Assembly: GCF_003989135.1 (NCBI RefSeq)
Contig: NZ_RYZZ01000040.1
Location: 1 to 55,468 of the forward strand
From: Peribacillus cavernae
Lineage (GTDB): Bacteria > Bacillota > Bacilli > Bacillales > DSM-1321
Direction of reading: 5' to 3'
Length of the DNA stretch: 55,468 bases
The notes under the pieces: model-generated
The model's input: only the letters and a program-made list of their open reading frames with translations
Databases searched by the model: none
What the model was told of the DNA's origin: nothing
Part shown: in pieces, positions 15,705-24,980 of the stretch
How positions within the stretch are numbered: position 1 is the first letter of the stretch
Layout of the letters: the number at the start of each line of letters is the position of its first letter
Program-made: the position numbers and the translations under genes

Positions 15705-16970
15705 ATGGTAGAGCGAAGAACGCCGATTAGTGTTTCTGACGCAGTAATCAAAGTGATGAGCAAAAAGCAGGCGGGCGAGGCGGAGTGGGTTCCCATCGAT
15801 CAATGCGATCGGCGTTTTCTTGCTAAAGATATCGTTGCCACACATGATGTTCCCCATTTCAATCGATCACCTTATGACGGCTTTGCACTAAGATCGATTG
15901 ATACAGCAGGCGCATCCCGAGAAAACCCGCTTGAATTCGAAGTCATCGAAGAGCTTGGGGCTGGAATGGTCCCCACGCGCCCGGTAAATCCATTTCAGGC
16001 TGTCCGGATCATGACTGGAACGCAAATGCCAGTGGAATGTGATGCGGTCATTATGCTTGAACTTACCCAAGATATAGAAAAGGACGGGAGAAAATACATT
16101 CGTTTCAAACGTTCTCTGAAAAAAGGCGAAAACGTTTCTTTCCAGGGGGAGGATGCATCAGAAGGAGAGGTTCTCGTCAAAAAAGGGACAGCCATCAACC
16201 CAGGAATAAAAGCGGTTCTTGCAACATTCGGATATGATAAAGTCCCCGTTGCCAAAAAGCCGATTATCGGCCTGTTTGCTACCGGATCAGAACTTTTGGA
16301 TGTTTCCGATCCAATTGAACCGGGAAAGATCAGAAACAGCAACTCCTACATGATTTCTTCACAAATCAACAGGGCGGGTGCTGAAGTCGTCTATTTTGGA
16401 AAATTAGTCGACGAGCTTGAAGTAAGCTACGAGGCAATCGAGAATGCCTTGAAAAAAGTCGATATCCTGATCACCACAGGAGGAGTTTCCGTCGGCGATT
16501 TTGACCTGCTGCCCGATATTTATCAAAGGCTCGGCGCAGAGGTTTTCTTTAATAAAGTCGGGATGCGGCCAGGCAGCGTAACAACGATCGCCGCCTTACA
16601 AAACAAGTTACTATTTGGCTTGTCCGGTAATCCGTCTGCCTGTTATGTTGGATTTGAGCTATTTGTAAGGCCGATTATTAGAACAATGCTCTTTTCCGAA
16701 AAACCGCATCTTCAAAAGGTGCAGGCGGCTTTAGGAGCTGATTTCAAGAAGCCGAATCCGTTTACCCGGTTTGTCAGGACAAAGTTATCTTTCGAAGACG
16801 GACAATTGGTTGTCGTACCGAGCGGCATGGATAAATCGAATATTACCACTAGTCTTGCCGGGTCTGACTCACTTACGATTCTTCCCGGCGGAACACGCGG
16901 CTTCGAGGAAGGAGATACAGTTGATGCCCTTCTCCTCGATGATCAGGAAGGCAGCAGCTGGCCATGGTAA
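15705..16970 (+). CDS. moeA: Molybdopterin molybdenumtransferase MoeA
   Basis: A 421-aa MoeA. It inserts molybdenum into adenylylated molybdopterin in molybdenum cofactor synthesis. Domain features: N-terminal linker, PYDGFALRS near residue 50, RIMTGTQMP near residue 95, the MoCF-binding GLFATGSELL and TTGGVSVGDFD, and GLSGNPSACYVGFELFVRP. The ATG at 15705 follows GGAGTG at six bases; an upstream in-frame ATG lacks a site. It overlaps mobB by seven bases. Confidence 0.93.
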   Translation: MVERRTPISVSDAVIKVMSKKQAGEAEWVPIDQCDRRFLAKDIVATHDVPHFNRSPYDGFALRSIDTAGASRENPLEFEVIEELGAGMVPTRPVNPFQAVRIMTGTQMPVECDAVIMLELTQDIEKDGRKYIRFKRSLKKGENVSFQGEDASEGEVLVKKGTAINPGIKAVLATFGYDKVPVAKKPIIGLFATGSELLDVSDPIEPGKIRNSNSYMISSQINRAGAEVVYFGKLVDELEVSYEAIENALKKVDILITTGGVSVGDFDLLPDIYQRLGAEVFFNKVGMRPGSVTTIAALQNKLLFGLSGNPSACYVGFELFVRPIIRTMLFSEKPHLQKVQAALGADFKKPNPFTRFVRTKLSFEDGQLVVVPSGMDKSNITTSLAGSDSLTILPGGTRGFEEGDTVDALLLDDQEGSSWPW

Positions 16971-17488
16971 CACCTGTCCTGTTCCAAATAACAGGATATC
17001 AAAATACGGGGAAAACGACTGTTATTATAAACCTTATTGAATATTTAAAAAGTGCCGGGTTTGCTGTATCTGTTTTAAAACACCACGGCCACGGCACGCC
17101 TGACCTACCTGATAAAGATTCAGCGAGACATTTTAAAGCTGGTGCGGGTGCAGCTCTGGTTGAAGGAAACGGAACAATCCAGCTCCATGCATCCCTTTCC
17201 GACGAGGAAACTGACTCAATCGAAAAGCTTTTGGAAATCCTTAATATGTTTAATCCGGACATCGTTCTAATTGAAGGATATAAAAATAAACCTTTTCCCA
17301 AGGCCGTGATCATAAAAGAAGAGAACGACCTTGTTTTGTTGAAGTCGCTTCGGAATATCCACGCTGTCCTTTGCTGGCCTGAGGTTGCGGGCAAAGTGCA
17401 TAGTCTAAACTTGGCACTGCCCGTTTTTGAAATCAATTCCAGCGAATTTCACAACTGGTTTCTCCAGCACTATAAAATAATGGGTTAA
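16964..17488 (+). CDS. mobB: Molybdopterin-guanine dinucleotide biosynthesis adaptor MobB
   Basis: A 174-aa GTP-binding protein. The P-loop is at residues 11-19 (GYQNTGKTT), followed by VSVLKHHGHG and a later VLIEGYK motif typical of MobB. It helps MobA attach GMP to molybdopterin. Its ATG lies inside the last codons of moeA (ATGGTAA), so the two are translationally coupled. Confidence 0.92.
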   Translation: MVTPVLFQITGYQNTGKTTVIINLIEYLKSAGFAVSVLKHHGHGTPDLPDKDSARHFKAGAGAALVEGNGTIQLHASLSDEETDSIEKLLEILNMFNPDIVLIEGYKNKPFPKAVIIKEENDLVLLKSLRNIHAVLCWPEVAGKVHSLNLALPVFEINSSEFHNWFLQHYKIMG

Positions 17489-17514
17489 TATAATCGAAAT
17501 TAAAGAGGTGCACT

Positions 17515-17757
17515 ATGTACATAAAATTTCCCCTGGAGCAAAAGACTGCCATGATCCGAAGCATCCAGGAATATGTTTACCGCGAACAGGGAGAGGAAAT
17601 CGGCGACCTGTCAGCAGAAAATCACTTAGAATTCATTCTTAAAGAAATTGCCCCGTTCATTTATAACGAAGGCGTTAAAGATGCGAAGGCTGTAGTCGAG
17701 GATAGAATGATGATCATTGAAGAGGATTTAACTTCGCTAGAGCGCCCTGTTAAATAA
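17515..17757 (+). CDS. DUF2164 family protein
   Basis: An 80-aa acidic protein, starting MYIKFPLEQKTAMIRSIQEY, the pattern of DUF2164 proteins. Function unknown. AAAGAGGTG precedes the ATG, 26 bases after mobB, so it probably belongs to the moeA-mobB transcript. Confidence 0.75.
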   Translation: MYIKFPLEQKTAMIRSIQEYVYREQGEEIGDLSAENHLEFILKEIAPFIYNEGVKDAKAVVEDRMMIIEEDLTSLERPVK

Positions 17758-17850
17758 TAATAAAGATTTATTAAAAATCAAGGTTATGATGAAATGACTT
17801 GATAACAAAGAATTATTAAATAATGTCACATATTATATAAGGTAAAATAG

Positions 17851-17893
17851 AAGGATAGATAAAAGCAGAACTTTATCAGCTTTAACTATCCTT
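17851..17893. terminator. Imperfect hairpin after the moeA-mobB operon
   Basis: AAGGATAG and CTATCCTT pair, with a second AAAGC/GCTTT stem inside. No T-run follows on the plus strand, so a terminator role is uncertain. It lies at the edge of the AT-rich accessory patch. Confidence 0.4.
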
Positions 17894-17947
17894 TATCGTG
17901 GTACATATGACTCTATCATGGCTTACAACAATTTAGTATAGATGACC

Positions 17948-18181
17948 TTAGTCTTCATCTTTAATATCTTTATCTTCTGGAATTGGTTCATTCCCCAATT
18001 CCTCCACTAGCATCTTATATTTCTCAAGCTGTTCAAAATGTGTCTTGAACTGTTCCTTGTACACTAATATTACACCCTCACCGTCATGCAAAACTCGTAT
18101 TTTTCCTTGTAAAATTAAATTCTCCACATATGGTACAGACACCGATAAATAATCAGCAGTTTCCTCTACTGTTAAATACAC
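17948..18181 (-). CDS. Orphan excisionase/MerR-like HTH protein
   Basis: A 77-aa protein with an excisionase-type winged helix-turn-helix (YLTVEETADYLSVSVPYVEN, residues 2-21) and an acidic C-terminal tail (EDKDIKDED). GTG start preceded by GGAGTG. Such proteins act as excisionases or as antitoxins beside PIN- or Fic-type toxins, but no partner gene is adjacent. It may be an orphan antitoxin or a leftover of a mobile element. Confidence 0.7.
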   Translation of the reverse strand: MYLTVEETADYLSVSVPYVENLILQGKIRVLHDGEGVILVYKEQFKTHFEQLEKYKMLVEELGNEPIPEDKDIKDED

Positions 18182-18424
18182 TTATTTCGTCACTCCTACT
18201 ACTATCATTATAGAGCCTATTATAACTTATTTTAGCAGGAGTTACTTTATTTCTTCTTTTCTCGTTTATTAAGCAGCTCTAATCGATTTCATATTTTCGT
18301 AATAACATAAACAAATAGATTCAACCTGTTTTCTTCAGTTATGGTTTACCCTTACAAATAGCTTCAGTAGAAAATATCCAAGTTTTGCTATACACTCAAT
18401 ATAAATATAAAGGTGATTTGTGTG

Positions 18425-19123
18425 GTGATTTATTTGTTTAAAGTTCTACTTATTGAAGATGATATAACTTTATATAACGAAGTAAAAGAACGTTTATCTC
18501 AATGGTCTTATCAAGTTTATGGAATTTCAGACTTTGGCCGTGTCATTCAAGAATTCACCGACATCAAACCTGATTTAGTGATCATTGATATACAGCTGCC
18601 TAAGTTTGATGGTTTCCATTGGTGCAGAAATATCCGGTCTCATTCCAATGTTCCGATTATCTTTTTGTCTTCTCGTGACCATCCCAGTGACATGGTGATG
18701 TCCATGCAACTTGGTGCAGATGACTTCATTCAAAAGCCGTTTCATTTTGATGTTTTAATCGCTAAAATCCAGGCGATTCTTCGCCGCGTTTATAACTATA
18801 ATACGGAAGCAATTAATTTAAAAACATGGTGTGGGGCAACGATTGATTATGAAAAGAGTTTAGTAGCTAACGATAAAGGCTCTGTTGAACTTACAAAAAA
18901 CGAAGTATTTATCTTGAAGCTTTTGATTGAACAAAAAAATAAGATCGTTAGTAGGGACAATCTCATAAACAGTTTATGGGATGATAAGCGTTTTATAAGT
19001 GATAACACATTAACCGTTAACGTTAATCGGCTGCGGAAACGCCTTGACGAGATCGATTTGGGACAGTTTATTGAAACGAAAGTAGGCCAAGGGTATCTGG
19101 CGATTGAAGAGGAAAACGTATGA
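18425..19123 (+). CDS. OmpR-family response regulator, BceR-type
   Basis: About 232 aa. The receiver domain has LIEDD, phospho-acceptor Asp in LVIIDIQLP (near residue 52) and the conserved Lys in FIQKPFH. The C-terminal winged helix is OmpR-type (ELTKNEVFILKLLIE, NTLTVNVNRLRKRL). AAAGGTGA precedes several in-frame GTG codons; GTG at 18425 gives the usual N-terminus, GTG 18422 or 18413 being alternatives. It overlaps the kinase gene (ATGA). Size and context fit BceR-like regulators that activate a peptide-antibiotic ABC transporter. Confidence 0.85.
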   Translation: MIYLFKVLLIEDDITLYNEVKERLSQWSYQVYGISDFGRVIQEFTDIKPDLVIIDIQLPKFDGFHWCRNIRSHSNVPIIFLSSRDHPSDMVMSMQLGADDFIQKPFHFDVLIAKIQAILRRVYNYNTEAINLKTWCGATIDYEKSLVANDKGSVELTKNEVFILKLLIEQKNKIVSRDNLINSLWDDKRFISDNTLTVNVNRLRKRLDEIDLGQFIETKVGQGYLAIEEENV

Positions 19124-20124
19124 TTAGGCGATTTATAGCAGAAAGAAGAAGCTGGATTCTTTTCTTCCTCTTCCAATTGTTGATTTTGTTATTCATTGCT
19201 TATCTTGATCCATCCATTTCCCTTTCAGCTATGAGCTATATCGTTTTCCTGTCGCTTGTTTTATTTATCTTTTTCCTATTTTTGCGTTATCAAAGAGAGA
19301 CGGCCTTCTTTAAACAACTAGAAGAGAGAGTCAATGACTTGGATCTTTCTAGCTTAACAACATCCAGGTCTCCCTTTGAAACAATTGTAGAAAAAAGCAT
19401 CATCGAACAAACTGAACATTTAAAGCAAACCGCTTCCCGCAATCGGGTTCAAATGGAGCAAGAGAAAGATGAGATGCTTTCCTGGATTCATGAGGTGAAA
19501 ACACCATTAACAGCTTTGCACTTAATGATTCAGCGGATGGAAGACGATCAATTAAAAGCCCGCTTAACGTATGAATGGCTGCGTATTCACCTTCTTCTAG
19601 ATCAGCAGCTGCATCAAAAACGAATTCCATTTATTGAAAATGATCTTTATATGGAAGATACCGATATTGAAACGCTGCTTTTTACTGAACTAAAAACACT
19701 GCAATCCTGGTGTATTCAGAAAGGGATAGGCTTTGATTTTGATTTACAGGTGACACATGTTCTTAGTGATTCAAAATGGCTGGCATTTATTATCCGCCAG
19801 ATCCTTACGAATGCGGTTAAATATAGTGAGTCTTCCGATATTATCATAAGAAGTTATCTCAAAGCGGATAGGACTTTTCTTGATATCACGGATCATGGAC
19901 GAGGAATTGATTCAAGAGATCTATCACGTATTTTTGATAAAGGGTTTACTTCAACTACCGTACACCATGATCAAGCATCAACGGGAATGGGATTATATTT
20001 AGCCAAAAAAGCGGCTGATTCTTTACACATTAAGATGTCTGTAAACTCAAAGGTGAATTATCGAACAACCTTTACACTCGCTTTCCCGCGTAAAAATGAA
20101 TTTGTTCATATTATCGGCATGTGA
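19120..20124 (+). CDS. Intramembrane-sensing histidine kinase, BceS-type
   Basis: A 334-aa kinase. Two membrane helices (about 12-33 and 38-58) are joined by only a few residues, so there is no external sensor; kinases of this type are signalled by the partner ABC transporter. The H-box is [19 protein letters not shown], and N, G1 and G2 boxes follow ([26 protein letters not shown]). Length equals that usual for BceS. It is translated from an ATG overlapping the regulator stop. Confidence 0.88.
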   Translation: MIRRFIAERRSWILFFLFQLLILLFIAYLDPSISLSAMSYIVFLSLVLFIFFLFLRYQRETAFFKQLEERVNDLDLSSLTTSRSPFETIVEKSIIEQTEHLKQTASRNRVQMEQEKDEMLSWIHEVKTPLTALHLMIQRMEDDQLKARLTYEWLRIHLLLDQQLHQKRIPFIENDLYMEDTDIETLLFTELKTLQSWCIQKGIGFDFDLQVTHVLSDSKWLAFIIRQILTNAVKYSESSDIIIRSYLKADRTFLDITDHGRGIDSRDLSRIFDKGFTSTTVHHDQASTGMGLYLAKKAADSLHIKMSVNSKVNYRTTFTLAFPRKNEFVHIIGM

Positions 20125-20140
20125 CAAAAGTGTCACATGC
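20117..20140. promoter_or_regulatory. Palindrome matching the BceR-type operator pattern
   Basis: GCATGTGACA and TGTCACATGC flank AAAG, a perfect ten-base palindrome. Its core TGACA-N4-TGTCA fits the TNACA-N4-TGTNA pattern reported for BceR-like regulators. It overlaps the kinase stop codon and lies upstream of the transporter genes. T-rich DNA follows, so it could also act as a terminator. A TATAAT at 20189-20194 without a good -35 box, as in activator-dependent promoters, lies 50 bases downstream. Confidence 0.6.
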
Positions 20141-20222
20141 TTTTGTGTTTTGTTCGGCTAATGGAAGGAAAATGGATTCAGCCCTTTCTATAATGGAACT
20201 ATTCAGAGAGGAGATTAAGAAG

Positions 20223-20984
20223 ATGAGTATATTAAAAGCGGCTAAGCTTTATAAAAGTTACGGAACTAAATTCAATAAGCAGCAAGTATTAAAAGGAATA
20301 GACCTTTCCATTGAAAAAGGAGAATTTGTCAGCATTATGGGGGCGTCAGGCTCTGGCAAAACGACTTTGCTAAATGTTCTTTCCTCTATTGACCGAGTTA
20401 GCGAAGGGACCATTCATATCAATCAAGTTGAAATGACGGCAATGAAAGAAAAGCAGCTTGCAGAATTTAGAAAGAACCATTTAGGTTTTATTTTTCAAGA
20501 TTACAATCTATTAGACACGTTAACCGTTAAAGAAAATATTCTTCTACCGTTATCGATTACAAAAACACCCAAAAAAGACGCCGAACAAAAATTTGACGGG
20601 GTAGCTAAAGAGCTTGGCATATACGAAGTAAAAGATAAGTATCCAAACGAGATATCAGGCGGCCAAAAGCAACGGACTTCTGCAGCCCGGGCATTTATCC
20701 ACGAGCCCAGCATCATCTTTGCCGATGAACCAACAGGTGCTCTTGATTCAAAGTCCGCTTCCGACTTATTAAATAAACTAAGTGAGTTGAACGAAAATCG
20801 AAACGCTACTATTTTAATGGTTACACATGATCCAGTTGCTGCGAGCTATTGCAGCCGGGTTGTCTTTATTAAAGACGGCCAGATCTACAGCCAATTAACA
20901 AAAGGCGAACAAGATAGACAGAACTTCTTTAAAGATATCATGAAAACGCAAGGTGTTTTAGGCGGTGTCCAGCATGAACATTAA
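20223..20984 (+). CDS. Peptide-antibiotic ABC transporter ATPase, BceA-type
   Basis: A 253-aa ABC ATPase. Walker A is GASGSGKTT, the signature is ISGGQKQR, Walker B is [13 protein letters not shown], and the H-loop His lies in MVTHDP. The ATG at 20223 follows GAGAGGAGA at eight bases; an upstream in-frame start would read through the palindrome and lacks a site. It pairs with the permease gene it overlaps, forming a BceAB-type transporter that frees target lipids from peptide antibiotics and signals the kinase. Confidence 0.88.
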   Translation: MSILKAAKLYKSYGTKFNKQQVLKGIDLSIEKGEFVSIMGASGSGKTTLLNVLSSIDRVSEGTIHINQVEMTAMKEKQLAEFRKNHLGFIFQDYNLLDTLTVKENILLPLSITKTPKKDAEQKFDGVAKELGIYEVKDKYPNEISGGQKQRTSAARAFIHEPSIIFADEPTGALDSKSASDLLNKLSELNENRNATILMVTHDPVAASYCSRVVFIKDGQIYSQLTKGEQDRQNFFKDIMKTQGVLGGVQHEH

Positions 20985-22920
20985 TCAGCTTATCTTTCGA
21001 AACATAAAGAAAAACCTGAAAAACTATTATCTATATGTGTTTGCTTTAATCTTTAGTGCCGCTCTCTATTTTGCTTTTGTCACGCTGCAATATGATCCAT
21101 CAATGGACGAAACGAAAGGCTCTGTGAAAGGAGCAGCCTCAATCCGGGCAGCTTCCATTCTCTTAGTTGCAATTGTTTCCATCTTTCTTTTATACGCCAA
21201 TAGCTTATTTATTAAAAGGCGCAGCAAGGAAATTGGTTTGTTTCAGCTCATTGGAATGACGAAAAATAAAATATTCCGGATTCTATCCTTCGAAAATCTT
21301 ATTCTTTATTTTGGTTCGTTATCGATTGGAATTTTCGCCGGTTTCTCTTTTTCAAAACTTATCATTATGGTCCTGTTTAAAACAACCGGGGTTGATGCGA
21401 TCGCATCCCTTCGTTTTTCGTCGCAAGCTCTTATACAAACGCTTATTGTTTTTACGGTAATTTATCTTTTCATCATGATCATGAACTATATCTTTATTAA
21501 AAGACAAAGCATTCTGGCTTTGTTTCGGGTCACTTCTTCTGCCGAAGGCAAAGTTAAAAAATTATCAATCTTTGAGATTATTATAGGAATTTTCGGGATA
21601 GGTTTAATCATAACGGGTTATTATATTTCCTCTAAATTATTTGGCGGGGATTTTATAACGATGACTGAGTTATTTACCGCGATGATTGTGATTCTTGCAT
21701 CTGTCATTATTGGAACATATCTCTTTTATAAAGGATCTGTAAGCTTTCTCTTTAACCTGCTCAGAAAGCGGAAAGACGGGTATTTATCGATTCATGAGGT
21801 TATCTCATTAGCATCGGTCATGTTCCGGATGAAATCGAATGCTTTACTGTTAACGATCATTACAACGGTTTCGGCTCTAGCTATCGCCTTGTTGTCACTT
21901 GCGTATATCTCCTATTATTCAGCAGAAAAAACAGCAGCAGATCATATTCCGCATGACTTCTCCATCATTAACAGAGAAGTAGCAGATAAATTCCAGGCGG
22001 CTCTGCGTGAAAAAACAATCGGATACACCGAGAAAACAATAGAAGTCATACAAGCAAAAGTGAATGCTGAACAGCTTATCGATAAGAACATAGAAGGATT
22101 GATGATAGACCCTAAAGCGATGCCGCTTCCTTTTATCAGTGATAAAGCGGTTGATTGGGTGGATGTTTCACCAGAGGAAGTTTTATTTACTGGTTATAAC
22201 GATCTCTTGCAGAAGGTAATGCCATTAAAAGATTCAGGGACTATCGAGGTAAAAGGAAAGACTCAGGTTATTCCCCACACATATTTAGGATTAGAAAGAC
22301 AATATCCTGTTTCCTGGTACTTTACGGGTGGCGGAGTACCTGTAGCGGTTGTAGATGATGCGGTTTTCAAACGTCTTAAAAAGGATTTGGATCCAAAAAT
22401 TCAAAAGGAATCCAATCTCTATATCGGAGTTGATATTAAGGAGAAAGGGGATCTGGAAGAGGCGAATGCTCTTTTCAAATCAACAGGTTCATACGAAAAA
22501 CTTTACAATGAATCACGCCTTGAGATCAGCAATAACCAGAAGAAAAACATGGGGTTAATGATGTTCATTGTAGGATTCTTAGGACTTACCTTCCTTATTA
22601 CATCAGGCTGTATCCTTTACTTCAAACAGATGGATGAGGGAGAAAGCGAAAAGCCAAATTACACGATTTTACGAAAGCTAGGGTTTACCCAGGGCGATCT
22701 TTTAAAAGGGATCCAGTTTAAACAGCTCTTTAATTTTGGGATTCCTTTAGCAATCGGCTTGCTTCACAGTTATTTCGCAGTACAATCCGGATGGTTCTTA
22801 TTCGGAGCTGAAGTATGGACACCGATGATTATCGTCATGGTCGTTTATACAGTCCTCTACTCCATATTTGGGATGTTATCTGTCCTTTATTATAAGAAAG
22901 TAATTAAGGAAGCTTTATAA
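20974..22920 (+). CDS. Peptide-antibiotic ABC transporter permease, BceB-type
   Basis: A 648-aa FtsX-like permease. Ten membrane segments can be placed, with a large outer domain of about 200 residues (about 315-515) between segments 7 and 8, the hallmark of BceB proteins and the likely antibiotic-lipid contact. The ATG at 20974 ([13 protein letters not shown]) overlaps the ATPase gene by 11 bases. Ligand specificity (bacitracin, lantibiotic or defensin) cannot be read from sequence alone. Confidence 0.88.
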   Translation: MNINQLIFRNIKKNLKNYYLYVFALIFSAALYFAFVTLQYDPSMDETKGSVKGAASIRAASILLVAIVSIFLLYANSLFIKRRSKEIGLFQLIGMTKNKIFRILSFENLILYFGSLSIGIFAGFSFSKLIIMVLFKTTGVDAIASLRFSSQALIQTLIVFTVIYLFIMIMNYIFIKRQSILALFRVTSSAEGKVKKLSIFEIIIGIFGIGLIITGYYISSKLFGGDFITMTELFTAMIVILASVIIGTYLFYKGSVSFLFNLLRKRKDGYLSIHEVISLASVMFRMKSNALLLTIITTVSALAIALLSLAYISYYSAEKTAADHIPHDFSIINREVADKFQAALREKTIGYTEKTIEVIQAKVNAEQLIDKNIEGLMIDPKAMPLPFISDKAVDWVDVSPEEVLFTGYNDLLQKVMPLKDSGTIEVKGKTQVIPHTYLGLERQYPVSWYFTGGGVPVAVVDDAVFKRLKKDLDPKIQKESNLYIGVDIKEKGDLEEANALFKSTGSYEKLYNESRLEISNNQKKNMGLMMFIVGFLGLTFLITSGCILYFKQMDEGESEKPNYTILRKLGFTQGDLLKGIQFKQLFNFGIPLAIGLLHSYFAVQSGWFLFGAEVWTPMIIVMVVYTVLYSIFGMLSVLYYKKVIKEAL

Positions 22921-23028
22921 CTGTAAATGTAACTTTTGAATGTTTGAACAAATATCGTACGGATTACTTGCATATCGTAACCCAAGCTGAGCAATTGAAC
23001 GAATGTGTTCTAAGTGAAGTGCACATTA

Positions 23029-23047
23029 TGTTATAATCGTTATAACA
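23029..23047. promoter_or_regulatory. Palindromic operator over the -10 box of the toxin-antitoxin operon
   Basis: TGTTATAA-TCG-TTATAACA is a perfect palindrome with eight-base arms. It contains TATAAT (23032-23037), the likely -10 box, about 25 bases upstream of the antitoxin start. AbrB-type antitoxins usually repress their own operon, so this is the probable binding site. Confidence 0.6.
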
Positions 23048-23070
23048 GTCATAACAAGGATGTGAAAGTT

Positions 23071-23322
23071 GTGGAACAAATTGAAAGAAAAGTTACTAAA
23101 ATAGGGAACAGTATTGGAATCACACTACCTCCTGAGTTATTAAAGCAAGTGGGATTAGCTCAAGGAGATGACGTACAAGTAGAAGTAAAAGACGGAAAGA
23201 TCATTTTACGAAAGAAAGAGCAGCTACAACTTCCAGATGGAGTAGATGCTGAATTTATGGATATTCTAAACGACATAATAAAAGAGCATGACAAAGCATT
23301 TAAAGGACTAGTAGACAGATGA
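23071..23322 (+). CDS. AbrB/MazE-type antitoxin
   Basis: An 83-aa protein with a swapped-hairpin AbrB domain at the N-terminus (VTKIGNSIGITLPPELLKQ, then VQVEVKDGKIILRKK) and an acidic, flexible C-terminal part that would bind toxin. GTG at 23071 is chosen because AAGGA lies ten bases upstream and the AbrB fold starts here; the longer frame runs through the promoter. Its stop overlaps the toxin ATG (ATGA). Confidence 0.85.
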   Translation: MEQIERKVTKIGNSIGITLPPELLKQVGLAQGDDVQVEVKDGKIILRKKEQLQLPDGVDAEFMDILNDIIKEHDKAFKGLVDR

Positions 23323-23720
23323 TTGACGAAATAATGTATTTAACAACAAATCAAGTTATTGCTATAAATACAGTGCAAATTCGTCTATTCTCTCCACAAG
23401 AACCAGTAGGAGTAAAAGATCCAAACCTACTTGACTCTGCAATTAACCGACCTATGCAATCAGTATTTGGTAATGATGCTTATCCATCTATTTATGAAAA
23501 AGCAGCTGCACTATTTGAATCAATAGCTAAAAATCATGCTTTCCACAATGCAAACAAACGAACAGCTCTTGCTTCATTCATTGTGTTCTTGAAAATAAAT
23601 CATTATAGATGGACAATGGGAATAGAGGAGGAACAAGACTTTACAGTAGATGTTGTCAACCATAAATACACATTTGAAGAAATTGTCTCAACTATTAAAG
23701 AGAATACAAAAAAGCTATAA
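23319..23720 (+). CDS. Doc-type Fic-fold toxin
   Basis: A 133-aa Doc/Fic protein. The active motif HAFHNANKRTA (near residues 66-76) fits HxFx(N/D)(A/G)NKR, the Doc version that phosphorylates translation factor EF-Tu in known members. It is encoded directly after, and overlapping, an AbrB-type antitoxin rather than the Phd-type one of classical phd-doc. AAAGCC/GGCTTTT just after the stop may be a weak terminator. Confidence 0.88.
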   Translation: MIDEIMYLTTNQVIAINTVQIRLFSPQEPVGVKDPNLLDSAINRPMQSVFGNDAYPSIYEKAAALFESIAKNHAFHNANKRTALASFIVFLKINHYRWTMGIEEEQDFTVDVVNHKYTFEEIVSTIKENTKKL

Positions 23721-23801
23721 AGCCCTTGCACACTTAAAGAATGGCTTTTCACTATTATAGCGCTCGATTTCGTGGAATACCTAAACACATGAATAAGAGC
23801 T

Positions 23802-23839
23802 AAGGAACAGGTACTCTTTAACTAACGCACCCTTAGCTT
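23802..23839. repeat. Inverted repeat beside the toxin and pseudogene ends
   Basis: AGCTAAGG and CCTTAGCT are perfect eight-base arms about 21 bases apart. It lies between the convergent toxin gene and pseudogene and could terminate either, but no strong T-run follows. Confidence 0.35.
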
Positions 23840-24784
23840 AGGTAAGTAATCTTCAGCTTTTCTGTTAATTGTTCAACAAAAGGAACTAAATTCTGTTTGT
23901 TCATTGTATTGAAATTATGTGCTAAATAATCTAAAGCACTCCAAGACTTTGCTAAATGAATTTGTTTTGCTAATTTTTCAACGGAAAAAGGGAATACAAA
24001 AGGAATTTTTTTCCATTGTAAAATGTATTTTTCTACAAATATTCTAATGAACCATCTTGACTTCCAAAGCCTGGCATAGTTATAGCTAAATCAATAGCAG
24101 GATTTCCATAGCCAATACGTTCAAAATCAAATAACACTAAATCACCATTGTTTCTGACTCCCCAGTTCGTTGGGTTTGGGTCACCAGAAATACAACATAA
24201 TGGTCTAAATAAGACTTTTGCTTGTTCTTGTAGGAAACTTAGAATATCGGTTAATTCAAGGGGGAGAAATTGTTGGACTCTTCCCATTGTTTCTTCTTCC
24301 CAGAAAAAATGATAAGGATTTTTTAGATTTATACAGCTATCCCAGCTATTCGAATGTAATTGGTAAAGCATGTATATTGAATCTGCTTTCCAACGGCTTT
24401 TTGGGAATAAGTGGGGTATGTCCTCAATAACAATCCAATATTCTCCATCTTGTTCACAAGAAAAATAAAGATTTGGATATTGATGTTGTTTTCTTTAAAA
24501 AAAGAGGAATGCTTGGTATAGACATCAAATTCCCTCTTTTGTATACAATTCTTCAAAATGTAAGATTTTTTTGTTGAATAACCCCTGTAAGAAAACACTC
24601 CTCTTTCTGAATTGACTCCATTTAGCTTATCTATTGAGCTTAAATCTATATCGTTATATTTTCGGAATTTTTGACTAGGGAAGGTAATCTTGTCATAAGA
24701 TCCTCCTGTATTATCAAACCTTAGTACGTTATTTGCTTTATATTTAAGTAATACTCCTTCTTTTTGTTCAACTAAATGTCCCAA
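23833..24784 (-). pseudogene. Aminoglycoside/choline phosphotransferase-like pseudogene
   Basis: The minus strand encodes about 316 residues of an APH-family kinase in three frames. The first part (to about 24475) carries the N-lobe; a frame change leads to NLYFSCEQDGEYWIVIEDI and on to the catalytic loop GDPNPTNWGV and the metal-binding LFDFERIGYG. A second frame change near 24040 gives a tail ending KLKITYLS. The catalytic motif is intact but the reading frame is broken twice, and the start (TTG) is poor. So it is a decayed gene. Confidence 0.8.
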
Positions 24785-24870
24785 TATAGTTCTTATTATT
24801 AATCAAATAAATAGTTGGAATAGACTCTCTATTGCAATGGGCAATACAGCAACTAAGACTTAATTTTCCT

Positions 24871-24897
24871 AACGAACATCCTGTGATGTTCGTTTTT
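24871..24897 (+). terminator. Intrinsic terminator
   Basis: AACGAACATC and GATGTTCGTT pair around CTGT, followed by a T-run on the plus strand. No intact plus-strand gene lies just upstream; it may be a remnant or serve the toxin-antitoxin transcript. Confidence 0.7.
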
Positions 24898-24980
24898 TCA
24901 TTTATTTTGCTGCACAATTATTGTCAAATAAGTAATATTATGTTCAAGATGATAACTAAAAAAGACACTATTTCCTTGTA

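Noticed and set aside
17851..17893. Riboswitch-like structure after the moeA-mobB operon
   Set aside because: Only a simple broken hairpin; no following gene in the right orientation and no conserved riboswitch motif.
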